Assembly: GCF_027570195.1 (NCBI RefSeq)
Contig: NZ_JAKMUZ010000011.1
Location: 32,853 to 96,852 of the forward strand
Source: Corynebacterium yonathiae
GTDB lineage: Bacteria; Actinomycetota; Actinomycetes; Mycobacteriales; Mycobacteriaceae
DNA length: 64,000 nt
Direction of reading: 5' to 3'
This document shows positions 16,001-25,016 of the stretch, piece after piece. Under the pieces are notes generated by a model that was not told where the DNA came from, made no database searches, and saw only the letters and a list, made by a program, of their open reading frames with translations. The first letter of the stretch is position 1. Each line of letters opens with the position of its first letter. Position numbers and translations under genes: made by a program.

Positions 16001-18250
16001 TTAGCTATCTTCGCGCCAGGTGCGCTCGGGCTCGGCGCCATCGGAGACATCGGAGTCGCCCGGCTGGGTCTGCTGCATGTAGAGGAAGGCCAAGTGACGC
16101 TCATAAAGATCCAGCACATTGTTAATGATCTGGTTCTCGGAATAGCCGTAGACGTCATAGCCCAGCGAACCGGTCATATCGTAGACCTCGAGGCGGTAGT
16201 ACTCGTCGCCTTCGCCCGCGCTGAAGTCGGGGCGCTCGGCCGCTACCGGGAAGAGCTGGTAGCGGAACATGCGCTCATTGTGCAGCTTTACTTCTAGGTC
16301 GAGCTGGGGCAGTTCGACGTCGGGAAGCTCGCTGGTGAGCAAGATGGCGTCATAGCCACGGGTACGCATGTGGGTAGCAACCTGCTCCAAAGCGTAGGTG
16401 GCGGTATCGCGCAGGTAGGTATCCATCTCCTGCTTGGAGGGGTAGGTATTGGCGCGGTCGAGGCGGTTCTTCCACAGGTTGGAATCCGAAGGCTCGCGCT
16501 CAGTACGGGAAGAAATCACGCCGTGTATAGCGGTGGTGCGGGCCTCGCGCTGCACGTTTTCAAGGCGCAGGGACTTCCACAGGGAGAACATGATGAGGTA
16601 GACCACGAACGCGAAGGGCAGGCCCATCACGACGGTCGCGGACTGCACGGTGGCAATGCCGTCGATCTGCAGCAGCGCCAAGGTCAGCGCACCTACGGTC
16701 ACGGACCAGAAGATGCGCAGCCAGCGCGCGCCATCCTGACGGTTATCGGTGATGCGGGAGGTGAAGTTGGACATCACCAGCGCGCCGGAGTCGGCTGAGG
16801 TGATATAGAGCAGCAAGCCAATAAAGGTGGTCAAGAAGATGACGATGCCAGAGCCTGGGAACTCGTGCAGCATGTCATAGAAGCCCTGTTCCGGCACGTT
16901 GATCGCGTTTTCGGCGAACTCGGGGTAGTCACCGGAGCGGACCATGTCCAGGGCGGTATTACCGAAGAAGGACATCCACATCAGGATGAACAGGAACGGG
17001 AAGGTCAGGGTGCCAAAGATGAACTGGCGCAGGGTGCGGCCGCGGGAGATGCGGGCCAGGAAGAGGCCGACGAAGGTAGCCCAGGCAATCCACCATGCCC
17101 AGAAGAAGAGGGTCCAGGACTGCATCCAGGTATCCACGTTGGCTTGGTCATCGGCAAAGGCGAAGGTTTCCATGGTCCAAGATGGGAACTTCGAGACATA
17201 GTCACCGATATTGGTCACGATGGCATCGAAGAGGTAGGCGGTCTTGCCAAAGACCACGACGTAGATCATCAGTGCAATGGCCAGGTAGACGTTCAGCTCG
17301 GAGAGGAAGCGAATACCCTTATCCACGCCGGATACGGCCGAGAGGGTGGCAATAGTGATGGCGATGATGATGAGCGCGGCCTGCAGACCGAAGCCCTGCT
17401 CAATGCCGAAGATGAGGTGGAAGCCATAGGACAGCTGCACCACACCGATACCCAGGGAGGCGGTCACACCGAAGACGGTGCCTAGCATGGCGGCGATGTC
17501 TACCGCGGAGCCGATAGGGCCGTGCACGCGCTTGCCGATGAGCGGGTAGAGCGCGGAGCGGATAGCTAGCGGCATATTGAGGCGGTAGGCAAAATAACCG
17601 AAGGCCATGCCCATCAGGGCGTAAAGAGCCCAGCCAGTCAGGCCATAGTGGAACATGGCGTAGACCACGGCTTCCTTGGCGGCTTCCATGGTCTCGCCGT
17701 CACCCACCGGTGGCTGCATGTACATGGTCACCGGCTCGGCCACGGCGAAGAACATGAGGTCCACGCCGATGCCGGCGGCAAAGAGCATGGACGCCCAGGA
17801 GAAGGTATTGAATTTCGGCCGCGAGTGGTCCGGTCCGAGGCGGATATTGCCAGCATTGGAAAAGGCAATATAGAGCACGAAGACCACGGCGATGGTGGCG
17901 GTAAGGACATAGAACCAGCCGAGGTTGTGGCCGATCCAGCCGGTGACGCTAGCCAGGGTTTCCGCCGCGGAATCACGGCCGAGCCCGGCATAGAGCGCCA
18001 TGGCGATAATGAGGACGCCGGAGATGATAAATACCGGCCAGTTTGTCTTGGGGGCAGGGACCTGATCCGCGCCTACGGCATCGCCGGTTTCAGCTTTGTA
18101 GCTGCCGACGAGGGCACGAACTTGGTAGCGCGGGCTGCGCTTCTTGGGCTCTCCAGATGGGGTTGCGAGAGAGGTGTTTTTACCCCCTTGTTGGGGGTCT
18201 TTACTTGAAGTGTGAGACTCCTCAGGATCGTGAGGGGCAAAGTTAGCCAT
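16001..18250 (-). CDS. betT: BCCT-family choline/betaine transporter
   Basis: The 749-aa protein has 12 predicted membrane helices and the BCCT signature (FFWAWWIAWATFVGLFLARISRGRT). An N-terminal hydrophilic extension of about 75 residues and a C-terminal domain of about 150 residues flank the core, as in osmosensitive BCCT carriers of the BetT type. It takes up choline (or betaine) with sodium or protons. AGGAGA precedes ATG 18250. It is the first gene of the betT-betB operon and is divergent from betA, so choline import and both oxidation steps are encoded together. Confidence 0.9.
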   Translation of the reverse strand: MANFAPHDPEESHTSSKDPQQGGKNTSLATPSGEPKKRSPRYQVRALVGSYKAETGDAVGADQVPAPKTNWPVFIISGVLIIAMALYAGLGRDSAAETLASVTGWIGHNLGWFYVLTATIAVVFVLYIAFSNAGNIRLGPDHSRPKFNTFSWASMLFAAGIGVDLMFFAVAEPVTMYMQPPVGDGETMEAAKEAVVYAMFHYGLTGWALYALMGMAFGYFAYRLNMPLAIRSALYPLIGKRVHGPIGSAVDIAAMLGTVFGVTASLGIGVVQLSYGFHLIFGIEQGFGLQAALIIIAITIATLSAVSGVDKGIRFLSELNVYLAIALMIYVVVFGKTAYLFDAIVTNIGDYVSKFPSWTMETFAFADDQANVDTWMQSWTLFFWAWWIAWATFVGLFLARISRGRTLRQFIFGTLTFPFLFILMWMSFFGNTALDMVRSGDYPEFAENAINVPEQGFYDMLHEFPGSGIVIFLTTFIGLLLYITSADSGALVMSNFTSRITDNRQDGARWLRIFWSVTVGALTLALLQIDGIATVQSATVVMGLPFAFVVYLIMFSLWKSLRLENVQREARTTAIHGVISSRTEREPSDSNLWKNRLDRANTYPSKQEMDTYLRDTATYALEQVATHMRTRGYDAILLTSELPDVELPQLDLEVKLHNERMFRYQLFPVAAERPDFSAGEGDEYYRLEVYDMTGSLGYDVYGYSENQIINNVLDLYERHLAFLYMQQTQPGDSDVSDGAEPERTWREDS

Positions 18251-18583
18251 CTACTTCTCCTATTGTTGGTTGTTTTGGGCCGAATCTTTCGCACGGGTGC
18301 CCCAAAATGCTCACAAGATCGCAGGGAGAGATAGGTGAGTGAAATGAATCATATTCGGGCGAACTATGCGCAAAGACTTCGGATTTCATCTCCAGAGACA
18401 TCCATCCGGACAAGGTAAATATACATTAAGATGGGCAAACTTCTAGAGGGATGTGTACTCTGGAGGTAGTGCCCGCACATAAGGCGATGTGAATAAATAC
18501 AGACTTTTGTATAAATTACAATATTTTCACTTCCGGTGGGGCGATCTTGACGTGTGAAATATTTCACAGAAAGAAGGGGATTT
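18251..18583. promoter_or_regulatory. Divergent betT/betA promoter region
   Basis: This 333-bp AT-rich gap has no gene. It must hold both promoters. On the betA side TACAAT (18517-18522) is a candidate -10, and a perfect GlxR-type palindrome sits at 18553-18568. No BetI gene or obvious BetI operator was recognised. Confidence 0.55.
18553..18568 (+). promoter_or_regulatory. Perfect GlxR (CRP-type) binding site before betA
   Basis: TGTGAAATATTTCACA is a perfect palindrome that fits the GlxR consensus TGTGANNTANNTCACA at every fixed position. It ends 15 bp before the betA start codon and directly precedes the ribosome site. A cAMP-GlxR complex bound here would lie downstream of the likely promoter and so would be expected to repress betA. 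Confidence 0.75.
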
Positions 18584-20359
18584 ATGGGTTTTATGGACAA
18601 GCTGACCAAGAAGCGTTCCGCTAAAAAGGTCACCGATGAAGTAAGCGACGTAGTCGTCGTTGGCGGTGGCTCCGCAGGCTCCGTCATCGCCGCACGCCTG
18701 ACCGAAGACAAGAACACCCGCGTGCTGGTCCTCGAGGCCGGCCGCCCAGATTCCCTGTGGGATCTGTTCATTCACATGCCATCCGGTTTCTCTTTCCCAA
18801 TCGGTGCAAAGAACTATGACTGGATGTACGAGTCCGATCCGGAGCCGGAGATGAACGGCCGCCGCGTCTACCATGCCCGCGGCAAGGTTCTCGGCGGATC
18901 TTCTTCCATCAACGGCATGATCTACCAGCGCGGTAACCCGATGGACTATGAGAAGTGGGGCCAGAACCCGGGCATGGAGAACTGGGACTTCGCCCACTGC
19001 CTGCCGTACTTCAACCGCATGGAAACCGCCGCTGCGGCCGAGCCGAACGATCCGCGCCGTGGCCACGATGGCCCGCTGTACCTCTCCCGCGGTCCGGCTA
19101 CCTCCGAGCTCTTCCAGGCCCTGTTCAAGTCTGTGCAGGAAGCCGGCTACAACCTGACCAATGACGTCAATGGTTACCGCCAGGAAGGCTTCGCTCCGTT
19201 CGACCGTAATATTAAGAACGGCAAGCGCTGGTCCGCTGCCCGCGCTTACCTCTACCCCAACATGGATCGCGAGAACCTCGAGATCCGCACCCGCGCATTT
19301 ACCACCAAGATCCTCTTCGAGGGACAGAAGGCCGTCGGCGTCGAGTACGAGTGGCAGGGCGGCGTTCACCGCGTTTATGCCGAAAAGATCGTGCTGTCCG
19401 CCGGTGCCATTAACACCCCGCAGCTGCTGGAAATCTCCGGCATTGGTGACCGTGAGATTCTGGAGAAGCACGGCATCGACGTCGTCAAGCACCTGCCGGG
19501 TGTGGGCGAGAACCTGCAGGACCACCTCGAGGTCTACATCCAGTATGAGACCACCAAGTCCACCGCGTCCTCCCAGCCTTACCTGGATAAGTGGCGCTGG
19601 CCGTTCATGGGCCTGCAGTGGCTGCTGACCCACAAGGGCCCGGTTGCTACCTCCCACTTTGAGGGCGGCGGCTTCGTGCGCTCCAATGAGAATGAGGATT
19701 ACCCGAACCTCATGTTCCACTTCCTGCCGATGGCCGTGCGCTACGACGGCCAGAAGGCGGACGTCAAGCACGGCTTCCAGTGGCACGTGGGCCCGATGTT
19801 CTCCGATACCAAGGGCCACGTTCACATCAAGAGCGCCGATATCCACGACAAGCCGTCCATCCTCTTCAACTACCTGAAGACCGACCAGGACCGCCGCGAG
19901 TGGGTTGAGGCCGTACGCGTTGCCCGCTCCCTGCTGGATACCAAGGCTATGGAAGAGGTAGGCGCCCGCGAGTTCAGCCCGGGCCCGGATGTCCAGACCG
20001 ACGAGGAGATCCTGGAGTGGGTCCGCAACGATGGCGAGACCGCGCTGCACCCATCGTGCACCGCCAAGATGGGCGCGGAGTCCGATCCTATGGCCGTAGT
20101 TAACCCAGACACCATGGGTGTATGGGGCGTCGAAGGCCTCTACATTGCGGATGCCTCCGTCTTCCCGTCCGTGACCAACGGCAATATCTACGCCCCAACC
20201 ATGATGGTGGGTGAGAAGGCTGCCGACCTCATCGCCGGCCGTACCCCGCTCGAGCCGAACCACGCTGAGTGGTACAAGGCCAAGCAGGATATGCCGCTCT
20301 ATGCTGAGGGCGAAGCAGTCCGCGATCACAAGCACTCCATCCAGGGCGCTGACCACTAA
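18584..20359 (+). CDS. betA: Choline dehydrogenase (GMC oxidoreductase)
   Basis: The 591-aa protein is a GMC-family flavoenzyme with the FAD-binding loop [15 protein letters not shown] near residue 26, [12 protein letters not shown] (GMC signature 1), a second signature around [15 protein letters not shown], and the catalytic His in [11 protein letters not shown]. It oxidises choline to betaine aldehyde, which BetB completes. ATG 18584 is preferred because AAGGGG is 5-6 nt upstream; GTG 18554 overlaps the GlxR palindrome and ATG 18593 is too far from the ribosome site. A strong terminator follows. Confidence 0.9.
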   Translation: MGFMDKLTKKRSAKKVTDEVSDVVVVGGGSAGSVIAARLTEDKNTRVLVLEAGRPDSLWDLFIHMPSGFSFPIGAKNYDWMYESDPEPEMNGRRVYHARGKVLGGSSSINGMIYQRGNPMDYEKWGQNPGMENWDFAHCLPYFNRMETAAAAEPNDPRRGHDGPLYLSRGPATSELFQALFKSVQEAGYNLTNDVNGYRQEGFAPFDRNIKNGKRWSAARAYLYPNMDRENLEIRTRAFTTKILFEGQKAVGVEYEWQGGVHRVYAEKIVLSAGAINTPQLLEISGIGDREILEKHGIDVVKHLPGVGENLQDHLEVYIQYETTKSTASSQPYLDKWRWPFMGLQWLLTHKGPVATSHFEGGGFVRSNENEDYPNLMFHFLPMAVRYDGQKADVKHGFQWHVGPMFSDTKGHVHIKSADIHDKPSILFNYLKTDQDRREWVEAVRVARSLLDTKAMEEVGAREFSPGPDVQTDEEILEWVRNDGETALHPSCTAKMGAESDPMAVVNPDTMGVWGVEGLYIADASVFPSVTNGNIYAPTMMVGEKAADLIAGRTPLEPNHAEWYKAKQDMPLYAEGEAVRDHKHSIQGADH

Positions 20360-20382
20360 GCACCCCCGCGCCGGATGGCTGT

Positions 20383-20420
20383 AGCGCCGCGTTCCCTTTT
20401 CCTGGGGGCGCGGCGCTTTT
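20383..20420 (+). terminator. Rho-independent terminator of betA
   Basis: AGCGCCGCG (20383-20391) pairs with CGCGGCGCT (20409-20417), followed by TTTT. It lies 24 bp after the betA stop codon. Confidence 0.85.
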
Positions 20421-20539
20421 GCTTGCCGACGTCTCCCTTTCCCACCGCGTACCCCTCCGCCTGACCAGAACCATGATTTAATCGCCTCGCAAGGAACCAG
20501 GTCCAATGCAATGGGGCGCCAGAGTAAAGGAAGGCATTA

Positions 20540-20668
20540 ATGCTCAGCATTATCGCTCTAGTCATTAGTATCGTTTTCGCCGTTGCCGTTATTAAAAAGC
20601 TCGATGACATCGATGCGCACTTAAAGGAACTACTCGCCTCGCGCGAAGATGGCGAAACACCGCGTTAA
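20540..20668 (+). CDS. Small single-helix membrane protein (42 aa)
   Basis: The frame encodes one N-terminal hydrophobic helix (about residues 2-18, LSIIALVISIVFAVAVI) followed by a charged tail KKLDDIDAHLKE ending in PR. AAAGGAAGG stands 5 nt before ATG 20540, a strong ribosome site. The shape (one helix, then an amphipathic cytoplasmic tail) is common among small stress-linked membrane proteins, but no family is recognised. It sits between the betA terminator and the rearranged island. Confidence 0.55.
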   Translation: MLSIIALVISIVFAVAVIKKLDDIDAHLKELLASREDGETPR

Positions 20669-21196
20669 TCGTGCGGGTGGCTAAGGAGATGGTGAACAAA
20701 TTTCGAATTAACCAACTGCAAAAGGCCCATACCGCCCGTGAAATGGAATTTTCCTGCGATGTAGCTTGAAGGCTATGGCTTCGTAGACCAAAGTGGTTTC
20801 CAAGCAGCAGTTCCAGTACTTCGTACGCAGGGTAGCCAACACTGCCGACTTCAAGGAAGTATCATTCCCGGATACCAGCGAAAAGAGTTAGTCATTTGGC
20901 TATTAGAAAGCTTCGCTACGTGTGGTTCGACCCGTACGCAATGTCCGTGAGTGTCTAGCCCTTGATGGAGAACCTGGTGTCAGTGTCGCTGGCCGCACCT
21001 ACGCCGCCGTCATGTCCGCCGACACCCTGTTCATCACCATCCCCACAGGGGTGGGTGTGGACATCCACGTGAAGATTCTGGAGAATTTCGCCGCCCACGT
21101 CGCCCCCGCGTTGAGTTGGCAGCCGAACCGCGAAGGACCAGTCATCGGCTATCCCATCGACTAATTCTTGCAGGTCGCAGGACTTTCGCGTGACTG
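20669..21196. other. Gene debris left of the heavy-metal island
   Basis: No intact gene is recognised. Three short frames look like fragments with coding-like codon use: a 26-aa frame starting at 20689 behind AAGGAG, a frame starting near 20791 and ending at the TAG of 20889-20891 (its tail reads FQYFVRRVANTADFKEVSF), and an open frame from about 20907 to 21164 (SADTLFITIPTGVGVDIHVKI). The last stretch is also open on the minus strand, so its coding strand is undecided. I read the region as a junction of deleted genes. Confidence 0.4.
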
Positions 21197-21247
21197 TTAG
21201 TTCAGCCCATTTTAAATAGTTCATCGCACACTGTATAGTTCAGCGCA
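21197..21247 (+). promoter_or_regulatory. cmtR promoter with three 19-bp-phased operator repeats
   Basis: TTAGTTCAGCCCA (21197), ATAGTTCATCGCA (21216) and ATAGTTCAGCGCA (21235) repeat with an exact 19-bp period, and the last one runs into the cmtR ATG. TATAGT (21234-21239) is the -10 hexamer, 7 nt before the ATG, so the mRNA is leaderless; TTTAAA (21211-21216) is at -35 distance (17 bp). The repeats are candidate CmtR sites that would cover the whole promoter. Confidence 0.65.
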
Positions 21248-21606
21248 TGCTGACTATTGCTTCGCGCCTCGACGTCATGAACCGGCTCGGCCGGGCCATG
21301 GCTGATCCGACGCGCTCCCGAATCCTGCTAACCCTACTAGACGGTCCGAGCTACCCGGCCGTGCTCGCGCAGAGCTTGGATCTGACCCGCTCGAACGTCT
21401 CGAATCACCTATCCTGCCTGCGCGATTGTGGCATTGTCGTAGCTGAGCCGGAGGGCCGCAAGACCCGCTACGAAATCGCCGATCCCCACCTCGCGGCAGC
21501 GCTCGAAGCGCTGGTCCACGCGACGCTGGTCGTCGACGAGAATGCCCCCTGTATCGACACTGAGTGCTCGGTGCCCGACTGCGGCGAGAAAGGAACGGAC
21601 GCATGA
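21247..21606 (+). CDS. cmtR: CmtR-type ArsR-family Cd(II)/Pb(II)-sensing repressor
   Basis: The 119-aa protein has the winged helix of ArsR/SmtB repressors (LTRSNVSNHLSCLRDCGIV). Its cysteines C57, C61 and C102 fall at the same numbers as the three metal ligands of M. tuberculosis CmtR, and the sequence around them (RSNVSNHLSCLR) is nearly identical to that protein. Cd or Pb binding is expected to release DNA and induce the operon. The start ATG is at the transcription start (leaderless). The stop overlaps the ATPase start by 4 bp (ATGA), so both genes are one operon. Confidence 0.93.
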   Translation: MLTIASRLDVMNRLGRAMADPTRSRILLTLLDGPSYPAVLAQSLDLTRSNVSNHLSCLRDCGIVVAEPEGRKTRYEIADPHLAAALEALVHATLVVDENAPCIDTECSVPDCGEKGTDA

Positions 21607-23495
21607 GTTCAGCATGTGGATGCGAACACGAACCTGCTACGGAGATTGACGAGCTCGATCGGCCATGGTGGAAGGACCCTGAGCTACTGCTGCCGATCTT
21701 CTCCGGCGTAGCCCTCATAACAGGACTGGCGCTGGACTGGTCCGACTTGGAGACGCCCGCGACGGTACTTTATTGGGTTGGCCTGCTGTTGGGCGCTTAC
21801 ACGTTCGCGCCTGGAGCGATCCGGAACCTTGTCACGAAGCGCAAGCTCGGCATTGGCTTGCTAATGACGATCAGCGCGGTCGGTGCGGTGATCCTCGGAT
21901 TCGTCGGAGAGGCCGCGGCGCTAGCGTTCCTGTACTCGATCGCCGAGGCACTGGAAGACAAGGCGATGGACCGGGCCCAAGGCGGACTGCGGGCGCTGTT
22001 GAAGCTGGTACCGCAGACCGCGACGGTGCTGCGCGACGGCACAGCGGCCGAGGTCGAAGCGAAGGACCTCGAGGTTGGCGAGCTAATGCTCGTGCGCCCC
22101 GGGGAGCGGATCGCCACGGACGGCATCATTCGATCCGGGCGCTCCAGCCTTGACACCTCAGCGATCACCGGAGAATCCATTCCGGAGGAGGTTGCGCCCG
22201 GCGACGAAGTGCCTGCGGGAGCGATCAACTCCGCCGGGGTGCTGGAGGTCGAGACGACCGCAGCTGGAACGGACAACTCGCTGACCACACTCGTGGACCT
22301 AGTCGAGCAAGCGCAGGCGGAAAAGGGCGACCGCGCCCGGATCGCCGACCGGATTGCCCAACCCCTAGTGCCCGGGGTGATGATCCTGGCGGTGCTGGTC
22401 GGCGTTATCGGCTCACTGCTGGGCGACCCTGAGACGTGGATCACCCGTGCGCTGGTAGTCCTGGTCGCAGCGTCGCCGTGCGCGCTGGCAATCTCCGTGC
22501 CGCTGACGGTCGTGGCCGCGATCGGCGCGGCCAGCCAGTTCGGAGTGGTCATCAAGTCCGGCGCGGCGTTCGAGCGACTCGGCGGCATCCGTCACCTGGC
22601 AGTGGACAAAACCGGAACCCTTACCCGCAACCAGCCTGAGGTTACCGGAGTGGTCCCGGCAGACGGATTCGATCGGACGCAGGTGCTTTCTTTCGCGGCG
22701 GCAGTTGAGCAGCAATCGACGCACCCCCTCGCCGCGGCGATCGCGGCAGCGGGGCCCGAAGCGCGCACCGCCTCGGACATCAGCGAGGAAGCTGGGCATG
22801 GCATCGGCGGCACCGTCGAAGGCCGACGGGTGCTGGTGGGCAGCCCCCGATGGATCGACGCCGGGCCACTGAAAGCAGACGTTGAGCGCATGGAGTCCGA
22901 GGGCCAGACCTGCGTCCTGGTCACCGTCGATGACGCTCTCGCCGGGGCGATCGGGGTCCGCGACGAGTTGCGGCCCGAGGTGCCCGAAGCCGTGCAGGCC
23001 CTGCACGCCAACGACGTGGAAGTAAGCATGCTCACCGGCGACAACACTCGCACCGCCCGGGCGCTGGCTGGAATCGCCGGAATCAACGACGTGCGCGCCG
23101 AGCTGCGCCCTGAGGACAAGACAAGCATCGTCGCCGAATTCTCCTCCAAGACGTCGACAGCGATGATCGGCGACGGCATCAACGACGCGCCGGCACTGGC
23201 GGGCGCGACGGTGGGCATAGCGATGGGAGCGACCGGCTCTGACGCCGCGATCGAGTCCGCTGACGTCGCCTTCACCGGCCACGACCTCCGGCTAATCCCG
23301 AAGGCGCTGCAGCACGCCCGCCGAGGAAGCCGGATCATCAACCAGAACATCGTGCTGTCTCTGGCCATCATCATCGTGTTGTTGCCACTGGCGATCAGCG
23401 GCGTGCTGGGCCTGGCCGCCGTCGTGTTGGTTCACGAGGTCGCCGAAGTGATCGTGATCTTGAACGGCCTGCGGGCTGCGCAAGCGAAGCACTGA
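21603..23495 (+). CDS. Heavy-metal P1B-type ATPase (probable Cd/Zn/Co efflux pump)
   Basis: The 630-aa protein has the phosphorylation motif DKTGTLTRNQ (D335), TGES, the hinge MIGDGINDAPAL and a metal-site motif SPC (S291-P292-C293) in the sixth helix instead of the common CPC. SPC is characteristic of the P1B-4 group, known to export Co, Cd or Zn. There is no N-terminal HMA domain; a short Cys/His cluster (SSACGCEHE) takes its place. The last helix region reads HEVAEVIVILNGL. Coupling to a CmtR regulator points to Cd or Pb. A cadA-like name would fit, but the metal is not proven. Confidence 0.9.
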   Translation: MSSACGCEHEPATEIDELDRPWWKDPELLLPIFSGVALITGLALDWSDLETPATVLYWVGLLLGAYTFAPGAIRNLVTKRKLGIGLLMTISAVGAVILGFVGEAAALAFLYSIAEALEDKAMDRAQGGLRALLKLVPQTATVLRDGTAAEVEAKDLEVGELMLVRPGERIATDGIIRSGRSSLDTSAITGESIPEEVAPGDEVPAGAINSAGVLEVETTAAGTDNSLTTLVDLVEQAQAEKGDRARIADRIAQPLVPGVMILAVLVGVIGSLLGDPETWITRALVVLVAASPCALAISVPLTVVAAIGAASQFGVVIKSGAAFERLGGIRHLAVDKTGTLTRNQPEVTGVVPADGFDRTQVLSFAAAVEQQSTHPLAAAIAAAGPEARTASDISEEAGHGIGGTVEGRRVLVGSPRWIDAGPLKADVERMESEGQTCVLVTVDDALAGAIGVRDELRPEVPEAVQALHANDVEVSMLTGDNTRTARALAGIAGINDVRAELRPEDKTSIVAEFSSKTSTAMIGDGINDAPALAGATVGIAMGATGSDAAIESADVAFTGHDLRLIPKALQHARRGSRIINQNIVLSLAIIIVLLPLAISGVLGLAAVVLVHEVAEVIVILNGLRAAQAKH

Positions 23496-23940
23496 GGCTG
23501 TGACCGGCAAGTCTCATAAGGGTTAAACCACACACGCCGAGCGGACACACCTTGGGCCAGGCACGTCATTCGAGTTTACGGTCCGTCTCCGTGGAATCGG
23601 GATCGTACTCGGTGATCTGTCCCTTCTCGGTGCGTGTGGGCACGGGGGCTGTGGGCGAGCCACCACCCAGCACGTGCCCCAGCCGGTCAAGGGCCCCGAG
23701 CGCGCGGCGTCTCCAGCGCAGATCGTGGAAGGATCGAACTTGCTCAGGGACCAAGCGTCACCGCGAGACTCTTTACGTCCTGCAACTTGAATAGTTCAGC
23801 GGCCTTGATACCGCGGACATCCATTCGGAGTGTCGCCGAGTCTCATCGACACAGCCTGCGACTACCTGGGCAGTGTGTTTGACAAAGGACCCCACCCTCA
23901 TCAGCATTACCGAGCCCTCGCCGTTCCAGTTGCCGTAACC
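23496..23940. other. Right-hand debris of the heavy-metal island
   Basis: No intact gene is recognised. A minus-strand frame at 23566-23754 (62 aa, DLRWRRRALGALDRLGHVL) has no family I know. ATAGTTCAGCG occurs once at 23791-23801, identical to the third cmtR operator repeat, without a gene directly behind it. The stretch seems to be a recombination junction between the acquired operon and a truncated exporter gene. Confidence 0.4.
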
Positions 23941-23944
23941 GACT

Positions 23945-24196
23945 AGATGCAGATTCTTCACCGCGGTTTTCGCGCAGTTTATTCGCCCCGATATCTCGCC
24001 CACTTGGACCGTTGCGGTGGCGGCAATCCGCGTGGCGATGCCCGTGGCGTGGTTTTCTACCTTTGCGCTCATTGTGCGCGCGGCATCGCGCTGGATTGCG
24101 CATCATTTCGCGACCATCGATATCGTTTCCGGTCTTATCTTTGCGGTGCTGGGACTCGTAATGGCCGTGGAGGGCATCATCGAGCTCTTCAGTTAG
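23945..24196 (+). pseudogene. 3' remnant of a LysE/RhtB-type exporter gene
   Basis: The frame encodes about 80 residues (FFTAVFAQFIRPDISP, then a helix and IDIVSGLIFAVLGLVMAVEGIIELFS) that align with the C-terminal third of the intact LysE-family gene at 24333 (FFGAIFANFIDPGMGI, VDIVSGVVFLLLGVIILFEG). An in-frame stop at 23936-23938 and unrelated DNA precede it; the first two thirds, including the start, are missing. The truncation point coincides with the edge of the heavy-metal island, so insertion with deletion is the likely cause. Confidence 0.75.
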
Positions 24197-24332
24197 TGCA
24201 GGTGGCGGATTTCTATAAAAGAGTTGATATAGGAGCCGCCTAAATCACAGAACTTACCTGTTTCGCTGCAGGTGAGAGGGCCCTTATAGTGGCATGCGTT
24301 AATCCAATAGCATGCGAGTATGGAGGTGTTAG

Positions 24333-25007
24333 GTGGCTATTAGCGCCCTCGTGACTCTGATGGGCGTGTGGTTCGCGGCGATGGCCTCGCCGGGTCCAGA
24401 CGTAGTGCAAATCATTCGCTTAGGTGCGCGTTCTACGCGCGCAGCCGTATGGGCGGCGCTTGGTAGTACCACCGGCCTTACCATTTGGACCGTGGCCTCC
24501 TTGGCGGGGCTATCCGCGCTGATTTCCGCGCACCCTGGCATCCTCGTGGCGCTGCAGGTTCTCGGTGGTTGTTACCTGCTGTGGATGGCCTATACCGCCA
24601 TTACCGGTGGCATCAAGGAGCGCCGCGCGCCCGCAACCGTAGTGGGCACCGAAACCCGCGCCCCGCAGCCGCGCGGGTTTACGCCGGACGGCATTATCAA
24701 GGCGGCCACCGCCTATCGCATGGGATTCATCTGCGATCTCTCGAACCCCAAAGTGGTCATCTTCTTTGGCGCCATCTTTGCCAACTTCATCGACCCCGGC
24801 ATGGGCATCGGTGCCACTCTCATGGTGGGTGCCGTATTGATTTTGGAAAGCCTCGTGCTCTTTGTAGGCGTGGCTTTGAGCACCCGCGCGGTATCGAAGT
24901 GGATGGCTAAGAACTCCGCCTGGGTGGATATTGTCAGCGGCGTGGTCTTCCTGCTGCTGGGTGTCATCATCCTTTTTGAAGGAGTGCGTGGCCTTATAGC
25001 CATGTAA
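24333..25007 (+). CDS. LysE/RhtB-family amino-acid exporter
   Basis: The 224-aa protein has six predicted membrane helices and the family hallmarks: ASPGPDVVQIIRLGARSTRAAVWAALGSTTGL at the first loop and DLSNPKVVIFFGAIFANFI in the middle. Members export amino acids or their analogues, often homoserine lactones, threonine or lysine. GGAGG lies 6 nt before the GTG start at 24333. A truncated paralogue lies directly upstream, so this locus once held a tandem pair. Confidence 0.87.
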   Translation: MAISALVTLMGVWFAAMASPGPDVVQIIRLGARSTRAAVWAALGSTTGLTIWTVASLAGLSALISAHPGILVALQVLGGCYLLWMAYTAITGGIKERRAPATVVGTETRAPQPRGFTPDGIIKAATAYRMGFICDLSNPKVVIFFGAIFANFIDPGMGIGATLMVGAVLILESLVLFVGVALSTRAVSKWMAKNSAWVDIVSGVVFLLLGVIILFEGVRGLIAM

Positions 25008-25016
25008 TCTGGGGCC

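Noticed and set aside
18527..20506. 659-aa open frame on the minus strand over betA
   Set aside because: Antisense of a GC-rich, conserved choline dehydrogenase; the long frame follows from codon bias.
20922..21164. 80-aa frame before cmtR as a real gene
   Set aside because: No ribosome site, no recognised family, and the opposite strand is open as well; kept only as debris.
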